In this document: in pieces, positions 16,477 to 26,900 of the stretch
Position numbering within the stretch: the first letter of the stretch is position 1
Layout: each line of letters opens with the position of its first letter
Notes under the pieces: model-generated
Seen by the model: only the letters and a program-made list of their open reading frames with translations
Database searches by the model: none
Told to the model about the DNA's origin: nothing
Program-made: the position numbers and the translations under genes
Origin: Streptomyces odontomachi
GTDB taxonomy: Bacteria > Actinomycetota > Actinomycetes > Streptomycetales > Streptomycetaceae
NCBI RefSeq assembly: GCF_024435355.1
Contig: NZ_JAMJWG010000023.1
Span: 99,689-163,688, forward strand
Direction of reading: 5' to 3'
Length of the DNA: 64,000 bases

Positions 16477-17415
16477 ATGGCCGCACACAACCGCCGCATG
16501 TCCGGCAAGAAGGGCGCGCAGGTCGGCAGCGGCGGGCAGCGGCGCCGTGGCCTTGAGGGCAAGGGCCCCACGCCGCCCGCCGAAATGCGCAAGGGACACG
16601 TCAAGAACCGCATCGCGAAGGCCAAGACCAAGCAGACGACAACCCGCCCCCGGCAGGCGCGCGGTGCCAGGTCGAGCAGCGAATACGTGGTGGGTCGCAA
16701 CCCCGTCGTCGAGGCGCTGCGCGAGGGAGTGCCGGCGTCGACGCTCTACGTCCAGCAGTTCATCGACAACGACGACCGGGTGCGCGAGGCGCTCAAGCTC
16801 GCCTCCGAGCGCACCGGGCTGCACCTCATGGAGGCCCCCCGGGCCGAGCTGGACCGGATGACCGGTGGCATCAACCACCAGGGCCTGGTCCTCCAGATCC
16901 CGCCGTACGACTACGCGCACCCCGAGGACCTCGCCGCCGCCGCGGTCGACGAGGGCGAGGACCCGCTCATCGTGGCCCTCGACGGTGTCACCGACCCGCG
17001 CAACCTGGGCGCCGTCATCCGTTCCGTCACCGCCTTCGGCGGCCACGGCGTCGTCGTGCCCGAGCGGCGTGCCGCCGGTATGACCGCGGGCGCGTGGAAG
17101 ACCTCCGCGGGCACCGCCGCGCGTACGCCGGTGGCGCGCGCCACCAACCTCACGCGGGCGCTCACGGAGTACAAGAAGGCGGGCCTCATGGTGGTCGGCC
17201 TCGCGGCGGACGGCGACGTCGACGTCGACGAACTCGATGTGCTGGACGGCCCCGTCGTCATCGTCGTCGGCAGCGAGGGCAAGGGGCTCTCCCGTCTCGT
17301 CGGCGAGACCTGTGACGTGCTGGCCCGGGTCCCCATGCCGGGCGGCGCCGAGTCCCTGAACGCCGGGGTGGCCACCGGGATCGTGCTGTACGAGGCGGCT
17401 CGGCGCCGGAAGTGA
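16477..17415 (+). CDS. rlmB: TrmH-family 23S rRNA 2'-O-methyltransferase (RlmB-like)
   Basis: 312 residues. Residues 1-65 are a Lys/Arg/Gly-rich RNA-binding tail, followed by the substrate-binding domain (VVGRNPVVEALREGVPASTLYV) and the SPOUT knot: VALDGVTDPRNLGAVIRSVTAFGGHGVVVPERR (Asn and Arg of motif 1), VVIVVGSEGKGLSRL (motif 2) and MPGGAESLNAGVATGIVLYEA (motif 3). It methylates a ribose in 23S rRNA; the precise site is inferred from RlmB. In actinomycetes relatives can confer thiostrepton-type resistance, but this one is in the housekeeping position behind cysS. Confidence 0.93.
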   Translation: MAAHNRRMSGKKGAQVGSGGQRRRGLEGKGPTPPAEMRKGHVKNRIAKAKTKQTTTRPRQARGARSSSEYVVGRNPVVEALREGVPASTLYVQQFIDNDDRVREALKLASERTGLHLMEAPRAELDRMTGGINHQGLVLQIPPYDYAHPEDLAAAAVDEGEDPLIVALDGVTDPRNLGAVIRSVTAFGGHGVVVPERRAAGMTAGAWKTSAGTAARTPVARATNLTRALTEYKKAGLMVVGLAADGDVDVDELDVLDGPVVIVVGSEGKGLSRLVGETCDVLARVPMPGGAESLNAGVATGIVLYEAARRRK

Positions 17416-17557
17416 GGCAGCGGGCGGCGCGTTCGGCGGCGCGCGCGCCACGGGTGCGCGGCTCGTGAGCGTGGTGCCGCCGGTAGCCGTGGTACGGCGG
17501 GGCGTGCCCCGGGGAGTGGCGCCGGGGGAGTGTCTTCTGGACACGTCACTCGGTTAG

Positions 17558-19597
17558 ATGAGCGTGGACACCAGAACACCCCGCACGCCCACGGGGGACC
17601 GATCGTCCGGACCCGACGAAGCCACCGCGCTGAGCATGGTGAAGGTGCCGAGCGACCCGGCGCAGATCACCGCCAACCACGCCGTCTTCCGCGTGCAGTT
17701 CCGCACCCCACCACAGGCCAGGTCACCGCGGGTCGCGCGGTACGTCACCGCCGCACGGGCGTGGGACGCGCCCCCGACGGCCGGGGACGTGCGCCGGGTA
17801 CGCGGCGCCGGTCCGGCCGCGGCCGTCGACGGTGCGGCCGTGCTGGCCGGCGGGGGTGGCGCGGGCAGGGCATCGGGTGCTCTTGTCGCACGCCGGCGCG
17901 CCCCCGTCGTCTGGAGCGGGAAGTCCGCACCCGGCGACCCGGGCGCCACCGGGCTCCTCCAGGCCGTACGGTCCACCGGCCTGACACCGGCCGACGCCCC
18001 GCACGGCCCGTCCCGGGGCCGCGATGGTGCGCGCTCCGGCGCCGCCCCCCAGGACGCGGGTGCCACCCAGCTCCTCCCGCCCACCGTCGACGACGCCGAC
18101 GCGACCGTCGCGATCCCCGTGGTCGGCGCCCCACGCGGCCCCGTCGACCCGGGCACCCGCTCCTTCACGCGCCCCGGCCGCGGCGCACGACGCGGTACTG
18201 ACCCGTACGACGGCACCGGTGACGAGGACGGATGGGACGGCGCCGGCAGGGCCGGCCGTGACCCGTATGACACGGACCCGACGGACCCGACGGACCCGAC
18301 GGACCCGTACGACTACGCCGAGGGCCGGTACGACAAGGCCGGCCGTGACTCGTACGACGTGCAGGGCCGTGACCGGGACGGCGGCTCCGGACGGCGCGAC
18401 GGAACCGGCACGCTCGACCCCTACGCAACCGAGGCCGCCACCGCCACCGATGTCGATGCCGCGGACTACGCCGACCACGGCGAGTACGCCGAGTACGACG
18501 ACCAAGGCGAGTACGGCGAGTACGACGCCGCCGACGACGACATGGCGGCCCAGCGGCGCGGTACGGCCGTCGGGCGCCGGCGTGGTGCCGAGGCCGTCCG
18601 GCACGCGTACTACCCGGGCCGGCGGATGAACCTCGGCCTCGTCCTGCTCCCCCTGCGGCTCTTCCTCGGCCTGCTCTCCGCGTACGCCGGCATGAGCAAG
18701 CTCTGCGACCCCGCGTACTTCGACGGTGGCGCGCGCGGCTCGCTGGCCAGGTCGCTGCGGGGGATGCACCCGTGGGCGCTCGCCGAACCGTTGCGCGACG
18801 CGGCACTCCAGCACCCGGTCGGCGCCGGGCTCACCTTGGCGTTCCTCCAGGTCATCGTCGGTGTGCTCACCGTGTTCGGACTCTGGCAGCGGTTGGCGGC
18901 CTCGGTCGGAGCGCTGCTGGCCGCCGCGCTCGTCATCACCGTCAGCTGGCAGCGGGTCCCCGGTTACGACGCGCCCGACATCATCTACCTCGCCGCCTGG
19001 TCCCCGCTGGTCATCGCGGGTGCGCCGGTGTACTCCGTCGACGGCAGGTTGATCTCCGAGGCCTGGCGCACCCTCGGGCCGCGTGCCGAACTGTGGGAGC
19101 TGCGCCGCCGGGTGCTGCGCCGTGGTGCCCTGGTCGCCGCCCTCGTCACCGGGGTCACGTTCCTGCTCGGCGCGCTGCTCGGCGGTGCCGTACGGGACGC
19201 CGACCGGGTCCGCGTGCCCGGACCCGGCGACGTTCCGCGCAACGTCCTGCCCGGCTCCCCGCTCCCCGGCTCGCCGAGCGCTGACGAGTCGCGCAGCCAG
19301 GACCCGGCCGCGTCCGGTGAGCGGGGCCGTGACGCGTCCACCGACCCGTCCGAGTCGGCGACGGCCGGAGCGGATCCGGCACGGGACACCGCGGGTTCGC
19401 AGGGCCCGAGCCAGACGCAGGGCATGGGGATGGGTGGTACCCGTACCCAGCCGCAGCGTCCGCAGACCCCGGCGACCAGCGCGGGACCGTCGTCGTCCGG
19501 GGGCGCGGGTTCGGCGTCCACGTCAGGCACCACCTCAGGCACGACGAACCGCTCCGGCGGCGGTTCGGGGAGCCTGGTGGGCGGGTTGCTGGGGTGA
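17558..19597 (+). CDS. Large DoxX-family membrane protein with disordered tails
   Basis: 679 residues. Residues 1-345 are mostly disordered, rich in Asp, Arg, Thr and Tyr, with a short 9-bp-repeat-encoded DPT run near 18271-18310 and an Asp/Glu/Tyr-rich patch before the membrane part. Residues about 350-545 are the DoxX core with four helices (LVLLPLRLFLGLLSAYAGMSKL; GLTLAFLQVIVGVLTVFGLW; ASVGALLAAALVITVSW; final GALVAALVTGVTFLLGALLGG). The C-terminal 130 residues are again Ser/Gly/Pro-rich. DoxX proteins are membrane partners in redox or thiosulfate chemistry; the function here is unknown. Confidence 0.85.
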   Translation: MSVDTRTPRTPTGDRSSGPDEATALSMVKVPSDPAQITANHAVFRVQFRTPPQARSPRVARYVTAARAWDAPPTAGDVRRVRGAGPAAAVDGAAVLAGGGGAGRASGALVARRRAPVVWSGKSAPGDPGATGLLQAVRSTGLTPADAPHGPSRGRDGARSGAAPQDAGATQLLPPTVDDADATVAIPVVGAPRGPVDPGTRSFTRPGRGARRGTDPYDGTGDEDGWDGAGRAGRDPYDTDPTDPTDPTDPYDYAEGRYDKAGRDSYDVQGRDRDGGSGRRDGTGTLDPYATEAATATDVDAADYADHGEYAEYDDQGEYGEYDAADDDMAAQRRGTAVGRRRGAEAVRHAYYPGRRMNLGLVLLPLRLFLGLLSAYAGMSKLCDPAYFDGGARGSLARSLRGMHPWALAEPLRDAALQHPVGAGLTLAFLQVIVGVLTVFGLWQRLAASVGALLAAALVITVSWQRVPGYDAPDIIYLAAWSPLVIAGAPVYSVDGRLISEAWRTLGPRAELWELRRRVLRRGALVAALVTGVTFLLGALLGGAVRDADRVRVPGPGDVPRNVLPGSPLPGSPSADESRSQDPAASGERGRDASTDPSESATAGADPARDTAGSQGPSQTQGMGMGGTRTQPQRPQTPATSAGPSSSGGAGSASTSGTTSGTTNRSGGGSGSLVGGLLG

Positions 19598-19680
19598 CGG
19601 TGCCGGCCGGGGCGGGCGGGGTGCGCGAGCGCTCGGTCCGCCCCGGGTGGCGGCCCTGGCGTACGCCGGGCGCCCGGGCG

Positions 19681-20412
19681 TCACCGTCGTGATGCGGCCA
19701 GTTCCTCCGCCGCCTGGGTCAGGTCCTTGGCGGTGTCGATCGCCCGCCAGTACGCGCCCTGCGGGATCGGGAAGCCGGCCAGCCGCTTGGCGCGGGCGAG
19801 CCCGGGGAACGTGGTGCGCTCGTGGTCACCGCGATCCGGCAGCGCAGCGGCGAACTCGGCCGCGAAGACGTACACCCCCGCGTTGATCAGGTACGGCGAC
19901 GGGGGCGCCTCGATGAAGTCCGTGATGTGACCGAACGCGTCGGTCTCCACGGCACCCCACGGAATGCGCGGCCTGGCCAGCGCAAGCGTCGCCGTGGCGG
20001 CACGTTCGGTGTGGAAGGCGGCCATCTCGCGCAGCGAGAAACGGGTCCAGATGTCGCCGTTGGTGGCGTACCAGGGCCGGTCCGGGTGGGGCAGGTGGGC
20101 CGCCGCGTACTTCAGCCCACCGCCGCGGCCGAGCGGTTCGCGCTCGACCACCGTGGTGACCCGCAGCGGCAGTTCGGCCTTGGCCAGCCAGTCCTGGAGC
20201 ACCTCGGCGAGATGACCGCAGGAGACCACCGCGTCCGTGACGCCCTCGTCGGCGAGCCAGGACAGCTGATGGCCGATGATCGGCATCCCGGTGCCCGGGA
20301 TCTCGACCATCGGCTTGGGGCGGTCATCGGTATAGGGGCGCAGCCGCGATCCCTGACCGCCTGCCAGGACGACGGCCTGGGTGGGCGGTGGGGTGGCACT
20401 CGGATCGGTCAT
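19681..20412 (-). CDS. Sugar-phosphate nucleotidyltransferase (NTP transferase)
   Basis: 243 residues. The signature QAVVLAGGQGSRLRPYTDDRPKPMVEI sits at the N-terminus, then GHLAEVLQDWL, the YATNGDIW metal site and a C-terminal strand region without the left-handed helix domain. The enzyme joins a sugar 1-phosphate to an NTP (GDP-mannose or dTDP-glucose type). Which sugar cannot be told from sequence reading. Start ATG 20412. It converges on the DoxX gene. Confidence 0.9.
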   Translation of the reverse strand: MTDPSATPPPTQAVVLAGGQGSRLRPYTDDRPKPMVEIPGTGMPIIGHQLSWLADEGVTDAVVSCGHLAEVLQDWLAKAELPLRVTTVVEREPLGRGGGLKYAAAHLPHPDRPWYATNGDIWTRFSLREMAAFHTERAATATLALARPRIPWGAVETDAFGHITDFIEAPPSPYLINAGVYVFAAEFAAALPDRGDHERTTFPGLARAKRLAGFPIPQGAYWRAIDTAKDLTQAAEELAASRR

Positions 20413-20530
20413 GACCGAACTGTACGGAAGGCTGCGGGGCGCACGGTCGGGAGACGACCGTGAGCCGGTGTGGCGCGGACGCCCGGCGGGCGCCCGGCGC
20501 ACGGCTCCGGAGGTCGGCTCCGGAGGACGG

Positions 20531-20971
20531 TCAGCCGCGCTGCGTGGCCACTCCGGTCGCGAAGGACGTGTCGCAGACCGGGCGGGCGTACGACTGGGCG
20601 CGGGCACGGCCGTACACCTGCACGGCGGCCTGGCCGAGGGCACGGGCGAGGGCCGCGCAGTGCCGGGCGAGCGACGGCTTGCGGTCCACCTCGCGCTGGA
20701 GGTGGGTGAGGGCCACGCCCGGGTTCTTCCGCCGGACGTCGAGCAGGAGTTGGTCGCGCAGGGCGTCCTGCGGGGTGCGCGCCGCGGTGCGTGCGGAGAC
20801 GCTCTCGGAAGAGGCGGTCAGCACCGAGTCGGATGCGGTGCCGGACCAGCTGACGCGGGTGACCGCGAGGGTCCCGGACAGCACCAGGACAACGGGCAGG
20901 ACGAGGGCGAGGGTGCGGCCGATCCGGTGCGCGGGGCCGCGCCGCGGCAGCGGCTTGTCGAAGTGCGTCAC
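20531..20971 (-). CDS. Conserved small membrane-anchored protein, unknown function
   Basis: 146 residues. A basic N-terminus precedes one hydrophobic helix (TLALVLPVVLVLSGTLAV, residues about 20-37); the rest is an exported helical domain with two Cys (ARHCAALARALGQ and RPVCDTSF) that could form a disulfide. I recognise it only as the conserved neighbour of the nucleotidyltransferase in Streptomyces. No enzyme motif is present. Confidence 0.75.
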   Translation of the reverse strand: MTHFDKPLPRRGPAHRIGRTLALVLPVVLVLSGTLAVTRVSWSGTASDSVLTASSESVSARTAARTPQDALRDQLLLDVRRKNPGVALTHLQREVDRKPSLARHCAALARALGQAAVQVYGRARAQSYARPVCDTSFATGVATQRG

Positions 20972-21126
20972 GCGAGCGAGCGTAGCGGTCAGTGATGATT
21001 TGGCGACATTTCGTCACCCTCCAGAGGGATCGGCGGCCACGAAATATTCGGAGGCTGTTGACGTGCATGGGATGAATTGACCGTTACGTCACTTATTCAA
21101 CGCATCTGGTGCGGGGTGAGCCTCTG

Positions 21127-21178
21127 CGGTCACCGGGGTCACTGGGGTCACCGAGGTCACCGGGGTCACCGAGGTCCA
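21127..21178. repeat. 9-bp tandem repeat (GGTCACCGG/GGTCACCGA), about 6 copies
   Basis: Near-perfect 9-base copies with alternating last bases, so an 18-bp higher-order unit is visible. Non-coding, probably arisen by slippage. Confidence 0.75.
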
Positions 21179-21248
21179 CGATCAGCTTGGCCAACCGGCC
21201 GTCACGGACCCGGACGACCGGGGCGCGGTCGACCGGTCGACACAGACG

Positions 21249-21281
21249 AGGGAGCCCCCCGCTTGCAGCGAGAGGCTCCCT
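21249..21281 (-). terminator. Terminator after msiK
   Basis: AGGGAGCC pairs exactly with GGCTCCCT across a 17-nt loop, about 70 nt beyond the msiK stop. Confidence 0.7.
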
Positions 21282-21352
21282 GACGTGCGTGTCGTCTGGC
21301 GCGTGCAGACGCGTGCTGCCGTGCTCAGCCGGGCTGACGCGTGCTGCCGTGC

Positions 21353-22489
<1,137 letters not shown>

Positions 22490-22775
22490 GGCTGATGTAC
22501 CCCTTCACCGGCAGGAACGTGCCGGACGATCCGAGTAAAGGAAGCGCGGGCCGAACGCGGAGGCACTCCGTCGTGGCCACGCAGATGACACAGTCTCTGC
22601 GGTCACCAGGGGGGCGACCACAGGGTCCGTCCGTGCGCAGTGGTGTAGTCCACCAGTGCGAACGTGAACCGGACGTTACCTCCTGGTCATGCCTTCTGTC
22701 AGCACTTTGCACCCCGTGAACTTCGCCGAAATTTTCGACCGGCGCACCCCGTGACCTGGGTACACTGCACGCGTC

Positions 22776-22849
22776 GCCTCCTTAGCTCAGCTGGCCAGAG
22801 CAACGCACTTGTAATGCGTAGGTCGTCGGTTCGACTCCGACAGGAGGCT
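22776..22849 (+). tRNA. tRNA-Thr (anticodon UGU)
   Basis: A complete cloverleaf of 74 nt: acceptor GCCTCCT/AGGAGGC, D-arm GCTC/GAGC, anticodon stem ACGCA/TGCGT with loop CTTGTAA (anticodon TGT at 22810-22812), T-arm GTCGG/CCGAC with TTCGACT. It reads ACA codons, rare in this genome. The CCA end is not encoded. Confidence 0.97.
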
Positions 22850-22854
22850 CTGGA

Positions 22855-22889
22855 AAAGGCCAGGTCGGATGTCTTCTGACCTGGCCTTT
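22855..22889 (+). terminator. Terminator after tRNA-Thr
   Basis: AAAGGCCAGGTC pairs exactly with GACCTGGCCTTT over an 11-nt loop, immediately behind the tRNA; it also lies at the end of the converging gene on the minus strand. Confidence 0.9.
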
Positions 22890-22901
22890 CGGGTGCGTGT
22901 C

Positions 22902-23627
22902 TCAGTTCGGGGTGGGTTCTTCGGCCGCTGCGGCGTCGGTGACTTCGACGGTCGTGGTGATCCGTGCGACGGCGGGCTTCCGGGGCGTCGAGCCGAACCC
23001 GAAACGCACGGCGGGCGCGACGGGTGCCATGGTGCCCAGGTCGGCGCCGTCGAAGGAGGCCGAGACCGCGACGATCGGACGCAGATCCCGTGCGCCGTAC
23101 CACTGGCGGCGACGGATTTCGCCCGGGCGTGCGCCCCGGTTCTGGTGGGTCTGTGCGCCGACCGTGCCGCGGGTCCGTACGCCGGTCAGCAGGAGGCGGG
23201 CGGGTAGGGCCGTCAGCGTGGCCCAGGCGGGGCGGGCGGCGAGCGTGCCGGGTACGGCATGCAGGAGGTGTCCCAGGGGTCCTCGGCGTCCGGTGGTGAG
23301 GCGGAGGCGTAGCGGGCCGGCGGTGACGGTCCAGGTGTTCTTCTCGATGTGCGCGTCGACGGGCACGACGCGCACCGTGTCGAAGGCGTAGGCGGAGCCG
23401 ACGAAGTCGGCCGTCTGGGGGGTGGGCGCCAGCAGTAGCCGTTGCCCGTCCGCGCGCTCCAGCATGACGTCGGTGAACGTCCCGAACGGTGAACGGTCCC
23501 AGCGGCCCAGCACGATGCGGGTACCGGAGGAGGTTCCGGTGCCGGCGATCCACCCGTCGAAGCGCAGGCGCACATGGTCTGGTGCTGCCACGGGGGACGG
23601 GTCTCCGTGCACGGGAGGCGGAAACAT
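22902..23627 (-). CDS. Conserved actinobacterial protein of unknown function
   Basis: About 241 residues from ATG 23627; a GTG at 23591 with GGAG upstream (giving VAAPDHVRLRFDGW) is an equally good start. The protein is mainly beta-strand in its first half (RIVLGRWDRSPFGTFTDVMLE, LLLAPTPQTADFVGSAYAFDTVRV) and ends in an Ala/Glu/Pro-rich tail. No signal peptide or membrane helix. I recognise it only as a conserved streptomycete protein, with no assigned activity. Confidence 0.8.
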   Translation of the reverse strand: MFPPPVHGDPSPVAAPDHVRLRFDGWIAGTGTSSGTRIVLGRWDRSPFGTFTDVMLERADGQRLLLAPTPQTADFVGSAYAFDTVRVVPVDAHIEKNTWTVTAGPLRLRLTTGRRGPLGHLLHAVPGTLAARPAWATLTALPARLLLTGVRTRGTVGAQTHQNRGARPGEIRRRQWYGARDLRPIVAVSASFDGADLGTMAPVAPAVRFGFGSTPRKPAVARITTTVEVTDAAAAEEPTPN

Positions 23628-23693
23628 CCCTGCCGGCTGCCGGCTGTGGCGCCCGGTCGGGGGTGGGGAGCAGGGACGCGGGAAAGCAGGAAA

Positions 23694-23724
23694 CCCCGGC
23701 TGGACGGGGGAGAACCAGCCGGGG
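23694..23724. terminator. Hairpin CCCCGGCTGG/CCAGCCGGGG
   Basis: An exact 10-bp stem with an 11-nt loop lying between two minus-strand genes; probably the end of a transcript or a leader structure of the gene starting at 23627. Confidence 0.6.
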
Positions 23725-23957
23725 TCGTTGAGCGTGACCTACGGAAGGGCGGTCGCCTCTCGGCGAAAGGCTCCATGGGGCTTCAGCCGAACGATCTTCC
23801 CCATGGGCTATAGGTGAGGCCCGGGGACACTGTCCCCTTCCGCGGTCACACTGGGGTCAACGGAGTACCGCCTTGCGTTGTTCCGGGTGATTCTCAATCT
23901 TTTCTGTGATCTGCGGCATATCGGCTCGGGGTCACCGGCGGCGGCCGAGCGGCCGTC

Positions 23958-24002
23958 GCGGTGCCGGTCGTGGCGGTGCCGGTCGTGGCGGTGCCGGTCG
24001 TC
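23958..24002. repeat. 15-bp tandem repeat, three copies
   Basis: Copies of a GCGGTGCCGGTCGTG unit, ending 3 bp short of the ABC ATPase stop codon on the minus strand. Downstream of the gene and not translated in its frame. Confidence 0.75.
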
Positions 24003-24005
24003 GCG

Positions 24006-24827
24006 TCAGCGGCCCGACCGGGCGTACCAGCGGCCGTCGTGACGGGCGATCTGGATCGGGCGTCCGAAGCAGGACGTCATGTTGTCGGGCGTGAGCACGC
24101 GGTCGGCCGGTCCGGAGGCCAGTTCCCTGCCTTCCTTGAGCAGGAAGGTGTGCGTGGTGCTGGGCGGCAGTTCCTCCACGTGGTGGGTGACCGTGAGGGT
24201 GACGAGGTCGGGCCGGTCGGCCGCCAGGCGGTGCAGTGCGTCCACGAGGTCTTCGCGGGACGGCAGGTCGAGGGCGTTGAACGGCTCGTCGAGCAGGAGC
24301 AGCGCCGGGTCGGCCATCAGGGCGCGGCTGATGAGGATCCGGGCGCGCTGACCGCCCGAGCAGTCGCCGAACCGGCGGTCGGCGAGCTCCTTGCACCCCA
24401 GTTCGGCGAGGAGGGCGTGGGCGTGCTCGCGGGTCGCGTCGTCGTACTTCCGCCACAACGGCTGCACGGTGCCGGTCGCTCCGGTGAGGACGACGGTGTG
24501 GACGGCGGCGTCCAGCGGGACCTTCTGGGCGGCGGACACCAGGCCGATCCGTGCCCGCAGTTCGCGCATGTCGACGCGGCCGAGTCGGTTGCCGAGGACC
24601 TCGACGGTGCCGGAGGTGGGGTACATGGTGGCGCCGATGAGGCGGAGCAGGGTGGTCTTGCCCGCTCCGTTGGTGCCGAGCAACGCCCAGTGCTCGCCGG
24701 CCCGGACGGTCCAGTCGATGCCGTCGAGGATGATCTCCTGCCCGCTGGTGCGACGGTGCACCGCCACGCCCTTCAGGGCGACGACGGCGTGCGGTTCACG
24801 GGCTTCGGCGGCCTGGGCTGGGATCAT
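24006..24827 (-). CDS. ABC transporter ATP-binding protein
   Basis: 273 residues. Walker A LLGTNGAGKTTLLRL, Q-loop LVSAAQ, signature CSGGQRARILISRAL (Cys replacing the usual Leu), Walker B ALLLLDEPFNALDL and switch VTHHVEEL are all present. The family resembles ModF/YlmA-type stand-alone ATPases. No permease is encoded nearby, so the partner is elsewhere or the protein works without a transporter. Start ATG 24827 has only a weak ribosome site. Confidence 0.88.
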   Translation of the reverse strand: MIPAQAAEAREPHAVVALKGVAVHRRTSGQEIILDGIDWTVRAGEHWALLGTNGAGKTTLLRLIGATMYPTSGTVEVLGNRLGRVDMRELRARIGLVSAAQKVPLDAAVHTVVLTGATGTVQPLWRKYDDATREHAHALLAELGCKELADRRFGDCSGGQRARILISRALMADPALLLLDEPFNALDLPSREDLVDALHRLAADRPDLVTLTVTHHVEELPPSTTHTFLLKEGRELASGPADRVLTPDNMTSCFGRPIQIARHDGRWYARSGR

Positions 24828-24940
24828 TTCGCCAGCGTAGTGCCGGGTCGGTCGACGTCTCCGGGGGGTTTCGTTCGTCTTGTCCTGGGGGCGTGCGTCT
24901 TCTCCTGGGGGCGTGCGTTTCCTCCCGGAGGGCGTGCGTC

Positions 24941-26887
24941 TCACCGGGCGCGGGTGAGGCGCACCGCGATGCTCTCCGGGTAGCGCAGCTCCAGTTCGTT
25001 CTGCGACTTCCGGGTGATGGTCTCGGGCACGCCGTTCGGGCAGCCGATGCCACGCGGTGTCGTGGCGTCGAGTTCCAGGGGGCTCATGGTGATGGTGTCC
25101 TTGTTGACCGACACCAGCTCCGCGCTGCCGTTGCAGCGCCAGTCGATCGACCACCCGGTGTACGTGCCGACCTTCGTCCCCACGGCACCCTGCTTGATGG
25201 TCAGGGTGCCCTGGATCTCGGACTTCCAGGTACCGAGGAACGCGGCGGGGACGGGTTCGCTGCTGTCGGCCGTCACGGGCCTCAGATCGGCCGTCGTCTC
25301 GCCCATCGACCAACTGACCCTGTCGTCCGACGACGTGAGGGTGCTCGACCGTGTCAGGTCGCACGCACCTTTGGCCGCCGACTCGGGAACGGCCTTGACC
25401 ACCTTGAAGGAGGCGAACTTCATCGTGTGCCGACTCTTCGACCCCAGCGTCGACTCCACCTTGCAGTAGGTGTCCTTGCCGAGGTACAGGAAGTCGGCCG
25501 CCTTCTCGCCGGGCCTGGCGTTCCCGTCGACGTCGATCCGCAGGTACTCGTGCTCGTCCGAGATCGAGCTGTCCGTGCGCTGGACGAGCCCTTCCCAGGC
25601 GCCGCCGAAGCTGTCCGCCGGCTGGCCCCCGGAGCCGCCGCCGTCCCTGTCGCCGGGGCGTGTGCTTGCGCCCGCCTGCTGATCGTCGCCCGACTTCCGC
25701 TCGGAGAGCTGGTTGACCACGACGACGGTGGCTGCCGTGACGACGATGACCGCCGCCGCTGCGAGCCATGCGGCGCGGGAACGGGGACGGGACTGCTGGG
25801 TCAGGCCCTGGCCCGCCACCGCCCGCCCCGGTCCGCGACCGGACCCCCGGCCCGCCCCGTTGCCTGATCTGCGGCCGCCCGGTCCCTGGGCCGGTCCCTC
25901 GCCGGGTTCGGGTCCGTGCGGCGCGTTCTGGTTCTGCGGCGGTGCGATCTGGACGGTCAGGGGGTGCGGGGGCGTGTGCGCGGGGGCGTCCGCGTCGAGG
26001 AGTCGGGCCGCGTGCCGGCCGAGTTGGGCGAGCAGCGGGCCGGGCAGCCAGGGGTGCCCGTTCTCGATGTCCGCGTCGGAGGTCCACGCCAGCAGGTGCT
26101 CCGGCGTGGGCCGTTGGGCCGGGTCCTTCGTCAGGCAGACCCGCACCAGGTCGACGACCCCCGTCGGGACGCCGTCGAGGTCCGGCTCCGCCTCGGCGAT
26201 CCGGAACATGAGGGCGTGCACGCCGCTGTCCGCCGTGCCGAACGGCATCTGCCCGGTTGCCGCGTACGCCAGGACGGAACCGAGGCAGAACACGTCGGAT
26301 GCCGGTGTGAGCCGGTGCCCGCGCACCTGCTCGGGCGACATGAATCCCGGTGAGCCGATGACGGCCCCGGTGTGGGTCCTGACCCCGTCGGCCACGCTGT
26401 CCAGGGCCCGTGCGATGCCGAAGTCGATGACGCGCGGCCCGTCGATGGTGAGCAGGACGTTCGACGGCTTCAGGTCGCGGTGGACGAGAGCGGCGCCGTG
26501 AATCGCCTGCAAGGCGTGGGCGAGACCGTTCGCCAGGGCACGCACCGAGTACGCGGGCAGCGGACCGTGCTCCTTGGTGACCACGCTGTGCAGGTCCGGG
26601 CCGGCCACATAGCCGGTGGCGACCCACGGGGTGGCCGCGTCGGTGTCGGCGTCCAGGAAAGGCGCCGTCCATCTGTCGCCGACCCGCCGCGCGGCAGCCA
26701 CCTCACTCGCGAACCGGGCGCGGAACTCGGGATCTTGGGCAAGCTCGGCCTGCACCACCTTCACGGCGACCGTACGCCCGCCCTCAGAGCGCGCGAGATA
26801 CACGCGGCCCATGCCACCCGTACCGAGGTGCGCAAGCAGTCGATAGGGGCCTATGCGGGGCGGATCTTCACTTGCCAACGCGTCCAC
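24941..26887 (-). CDS. Transmembrane Ser/Thr protein kinase (Hanks type)
   Basis: 648 residues from GTG 26887. Kinase domain residues 10-280: Gly loop LGTGGMGRVY, Lys43 in VAVKVV, catalytic HRDLKPSN with Asp138, DFG Asp155, then SPGFMSPEQ. A Pro/Gly/Asn-rich linker (300-370) leads to one membrane helix (373-392) and an extracellular domain of about 240 residues, mostly beta, ending RLTRAR, with Cys at about 475 and 510 that may pair. The outer domain does not show PASTA repeats. It probably senses an external signal and phosphorylates cytoplasmic targets. No neighbouring phosphatase. Confidence 0.93.
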   Translation of the reverse strand: MDALASEDPPRIGPYRLLAHLGTGGMGRVYLARSEGGRTVAVKVVQAELAQDPEFRARFASEVAAARRVGDRWTAPFLDADTDAATPWVATGYVAGPDLHSVVTKEHGPLPAYSVRALANGLAHALQAIHGAALVHRDLKPSNVLLTIDGPRVIDFGIARALDSVADGVRTHTGAVIGSPGFMSPEQVRGHRLTPASDVFCLGSVLAYAATGQMPFGTADSGVHALMFRIAEAEPDLDGVPTGVVDLVRVCLTKDPAQRPTPEHLLAWTSDADIENGHPWLPGPLLAQLGRHAARLLDADAPAHTPPHPLTVQIAPPQNQNAPHGPEPGEGPAQGPGGRRSGNGAGRGSGRGPGRAVAGQGLTQQSRPRSRAAWLAAAAVIVVTAATVVVVNQLSERKSGDDQQAGASTRPGDRDGGGSGGQPADSFGGAWEGLVQRTDSSISDEHEYLRIDVDGNARPGEKAADFLYLGKDTYCKVESTLGSKSRHTMKFASFKVVKAVPESAAKGACDLTRSSTLTSSDDRVSWSMGETTADLRPVTADSSEPVPAAFLGTWKSEIQGTLTIKQGAVGTKVGTYTGWSIDWRCNGSAELVSVNKDTITMSPLELDATTPRGIGCPNGVPETITRKSQNELELRYPESIAVRLTRAR

Positions 26888-26894
26888 CGTGTCA

Positions 26895-26900
26895 ACACTA
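26895..26900 (-). promoter_or_regulatory. -10 box TAGTGT for leaderless kinase mRNA
   Basis: TAGTGT on the minus strand is 7 nt upstream of the GTG start and no ribosome site exists. Confidence 0.5.

Larger units (their letters stand above)
20972..21352. other. Intergenic region, 381 bp, upstream of membrane protein and downstream of msiK
   Basis: It holds the minus-strand promoter of the small membrane protein on the left, a GGTCACCGGG-type tandem repeat at about 21127-21178 in the middle, and the msiK terminator at 21249-21281. No gene is supported. Confidence 0.55.
23628..24005. other. Intergenic region, 378 bp
   Basis: Contains a strong hairpin at 23694-23724, a second inverted repeat CCATGGGG/CCCCATGG at 23773-23806 and three 15-bp tandem repeats at about 23958-24002 just behind the ABC ATPase stop. 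No gene is supported. Confidence 0.55.

Noticed and set aside
24006..26672. 888-codon frame on the minus strand joining the ABC ATPase to upstream sequence
   Set aside because: Only the last 273 codons show a domain; the rest is an out-of-frame shadow of the kinase gene.
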